Assembly: GCA_027009865.1 (NCBI GenBank)
Contig: JALVCR010000090.1
Coordinates: 1 to 13,304, forward strand
DNA from: Campylobacterales bacterium
GTDB taxonomy: Bacteria; Campylobacterota; Campylobacteria; Campylobacterales; JAADDG01
Reading direction: 5' to 3'
Length of the DNA stretch: 13,304 nucleotides
The notes under the pieces were generated by a model that made no database searches, was not told the origin of the DNA, and was given only the letters and a program-made list of their open reading frames with translations. Of the stretch, positions 12,890 through 13,304 are shown one piece after another. The translations under genes were made by a program, and so were the position numbers. How positions within the stretch are numbered: the stretch's first letter is position 1; every line of letters starts with the position of its first letter.

Positions 12890-13304
12890 TTACTCTCCAA
12901 ATAGAGCTTTTAGAGCGTTTTCGTTTTTCAAAGGAGCCTCTTCTTTTGTCTGGGCTGATTTTGAATCTATCTCTTTTAGCTCTATCTGATATCCTGTAAG
13001 CATAGATGCAAGTCTTATATTTATTCCGCTCTTTCCTATCGCTTTTGATTTTTGATCGCTTGGAATGGTAACTATCGCTTTGTTTTTTTCTATTTTTACG
13101 CTTGAGATAATTGCCGGAGCCATCGCTCTTGATACGAAAATTTCCGGAATTGAGGAGTATTCTATGCAATCTATGCTCTCATTTTTTAGCTCTTTGCTGA
13201 CAGCATTTATCCTAACTCCTTTAACTCCGACCGTAGCTCCTACCGGATCTACCTTGGGATCTAAAGAGGTAAGGGCGACTTTCGCTCTCTCTCCGGGAAT
13301 TCTT
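12890..13304 (-). CDS. nusA: Transcription termination/antitermination factor NusA, C-terminal part, cut by window edge
   Basis: The frame is open from the window edge to the TAA at 12890-12892, 137 codons. The protein reads RIPGERAKVALTS, then DPKVDPVGATVGVKGVRI, then IEYSSIPEIFVSRAMAPAI, all within the paired KH RNA-binding domains of NusA; the second KH motif is AIGKSGINIRLASMLTG. NusA binds RNA polymerase and nascent RNA and affects pausing and termination. After the KH domains there are only about 30 residues (ELKEIDSKSAQ... ALKALFGE), so the acidic repeat domains of E. coli NusA are absent, as in many other bacteria. An apparent methionine start within the KH2 region is internal. The gene converges on the permease gene with a ten-base gap and no clear terminator between. 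Confidence 0.93.
   Translation of the reverse strand, partial: RIPGERAKVALTSLDPKVDPVGATVGVKGVRINAVSKELKNESIDCIEYSSIPEIFVSRAMAPAIISSVKIEKNKAIVTIPSDQKSKAIGKSGINIRLASMLTGYQIELKEIDSKSAQTKEEAPLKNENALKALFGE

Noticed and set aside
12876..13169. Second minus-strand frame of 97 codons in the nusA region
   Set aside because: It is an offset frame with extreme Lys/Arg/Ser bias; the adjacent frame encodes clear NusA KH motifs through to the window edge.
1..13304. Search for CRISPR arrays, tRNA/rRNA genes, insertion sequences, attachment sites and defence genes
   Set aside because: No spaced direct repeats, cloverleaf-like segments, transposase motifs or integrase/toxin signatures were seen by eye; a computed repeat and covariance-model scan would be the decisive check.

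Overview
The window looks like core chromosome of a member of the Campylobacterota (formerly Epsilonproteobacteria), probably a free-living or vent-type relative of Nitratiruptor, Nautilia or Sulfurimonas rather than a host-adapted Campylobacter or Helicobacter. The DNA is AT-rich, arginine is mostly AGA/AGG, genes are tightly packed and often overlap, and the protein sequences fit that phylum. As I recall them, the gene neighbourhoods also match: purM opposite coaE-dapF and nadD-rsfS opposite gap-pgk-tpiA-fabI in C. jejuni, and speE next to coaE in H. pylori. The genus call is an inference.

Layout. (1) 1-298, minus: the first 32 codons of purM, overlapped by an upstream gene for a small DUF2892-type membrane protein. 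(2) 422-4449, plus: a compressed operon speE, coaE, dapF, moaC, a DUF493 protein and an unrecognised 372-residue helical protein. The first five genes abut or overlap by up to 35 bases. (3) 4500-4778, plus: a small single-pass membrane protein with a coiled coil. A terminator-like hairpin follows, lying inside a short minus-strand ORF (51 lysine-rich residues) that meets it tail to tail. (4) 5032-7094, minus: an envelope cluster of a beta-barrel protein with a C-terminal SPOR domain, a YfaZ-type outer-membrane protein, and a membrane-anchored PDZ protein whose start codon lies in a perfect inverted repeat. (5) 7152-8013, minus: nadD and rsfS. (6) 8122-12879, plus: gap, pgk, tpiA, fabI and a DppB-type ABC permease. 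(7) 12890-13304, minus: the C-terminal part of nusA, converging on the permease gene.

How the genes work together. gap-pgk-tpiA is the triose-phosphate block of glycolysis and gluconeogenesis; fabI adds fatty-acid elongation to the same transcript. The speE operon mixes polyamine, coenzyme A, diaminopimelate (cell wall and lysine) and molybdopterin synthesis, a housekeeping grouping rather than one pathway. The minus cluster at 5-7 kb is an envelope module: the SPOR protein has the parts to link outer membrane to peptidoglycan, with another outer-membrane protein and a PDZ protein beside it.

I see no mobile element, CRISPR array, phage gene, tRNA, rRNA or toxin-antitoxin pair, and no convincing new multi-gene defence or metabolic system. 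The points most worth a second look are the barrel-SPOR protein, the hairpin over the PDZ gene start, the inverted repeat before speE, the diverged SpeE active site, the helical protein, and the permease without visible partners. No non-coding gap exceeds about 260 bases.
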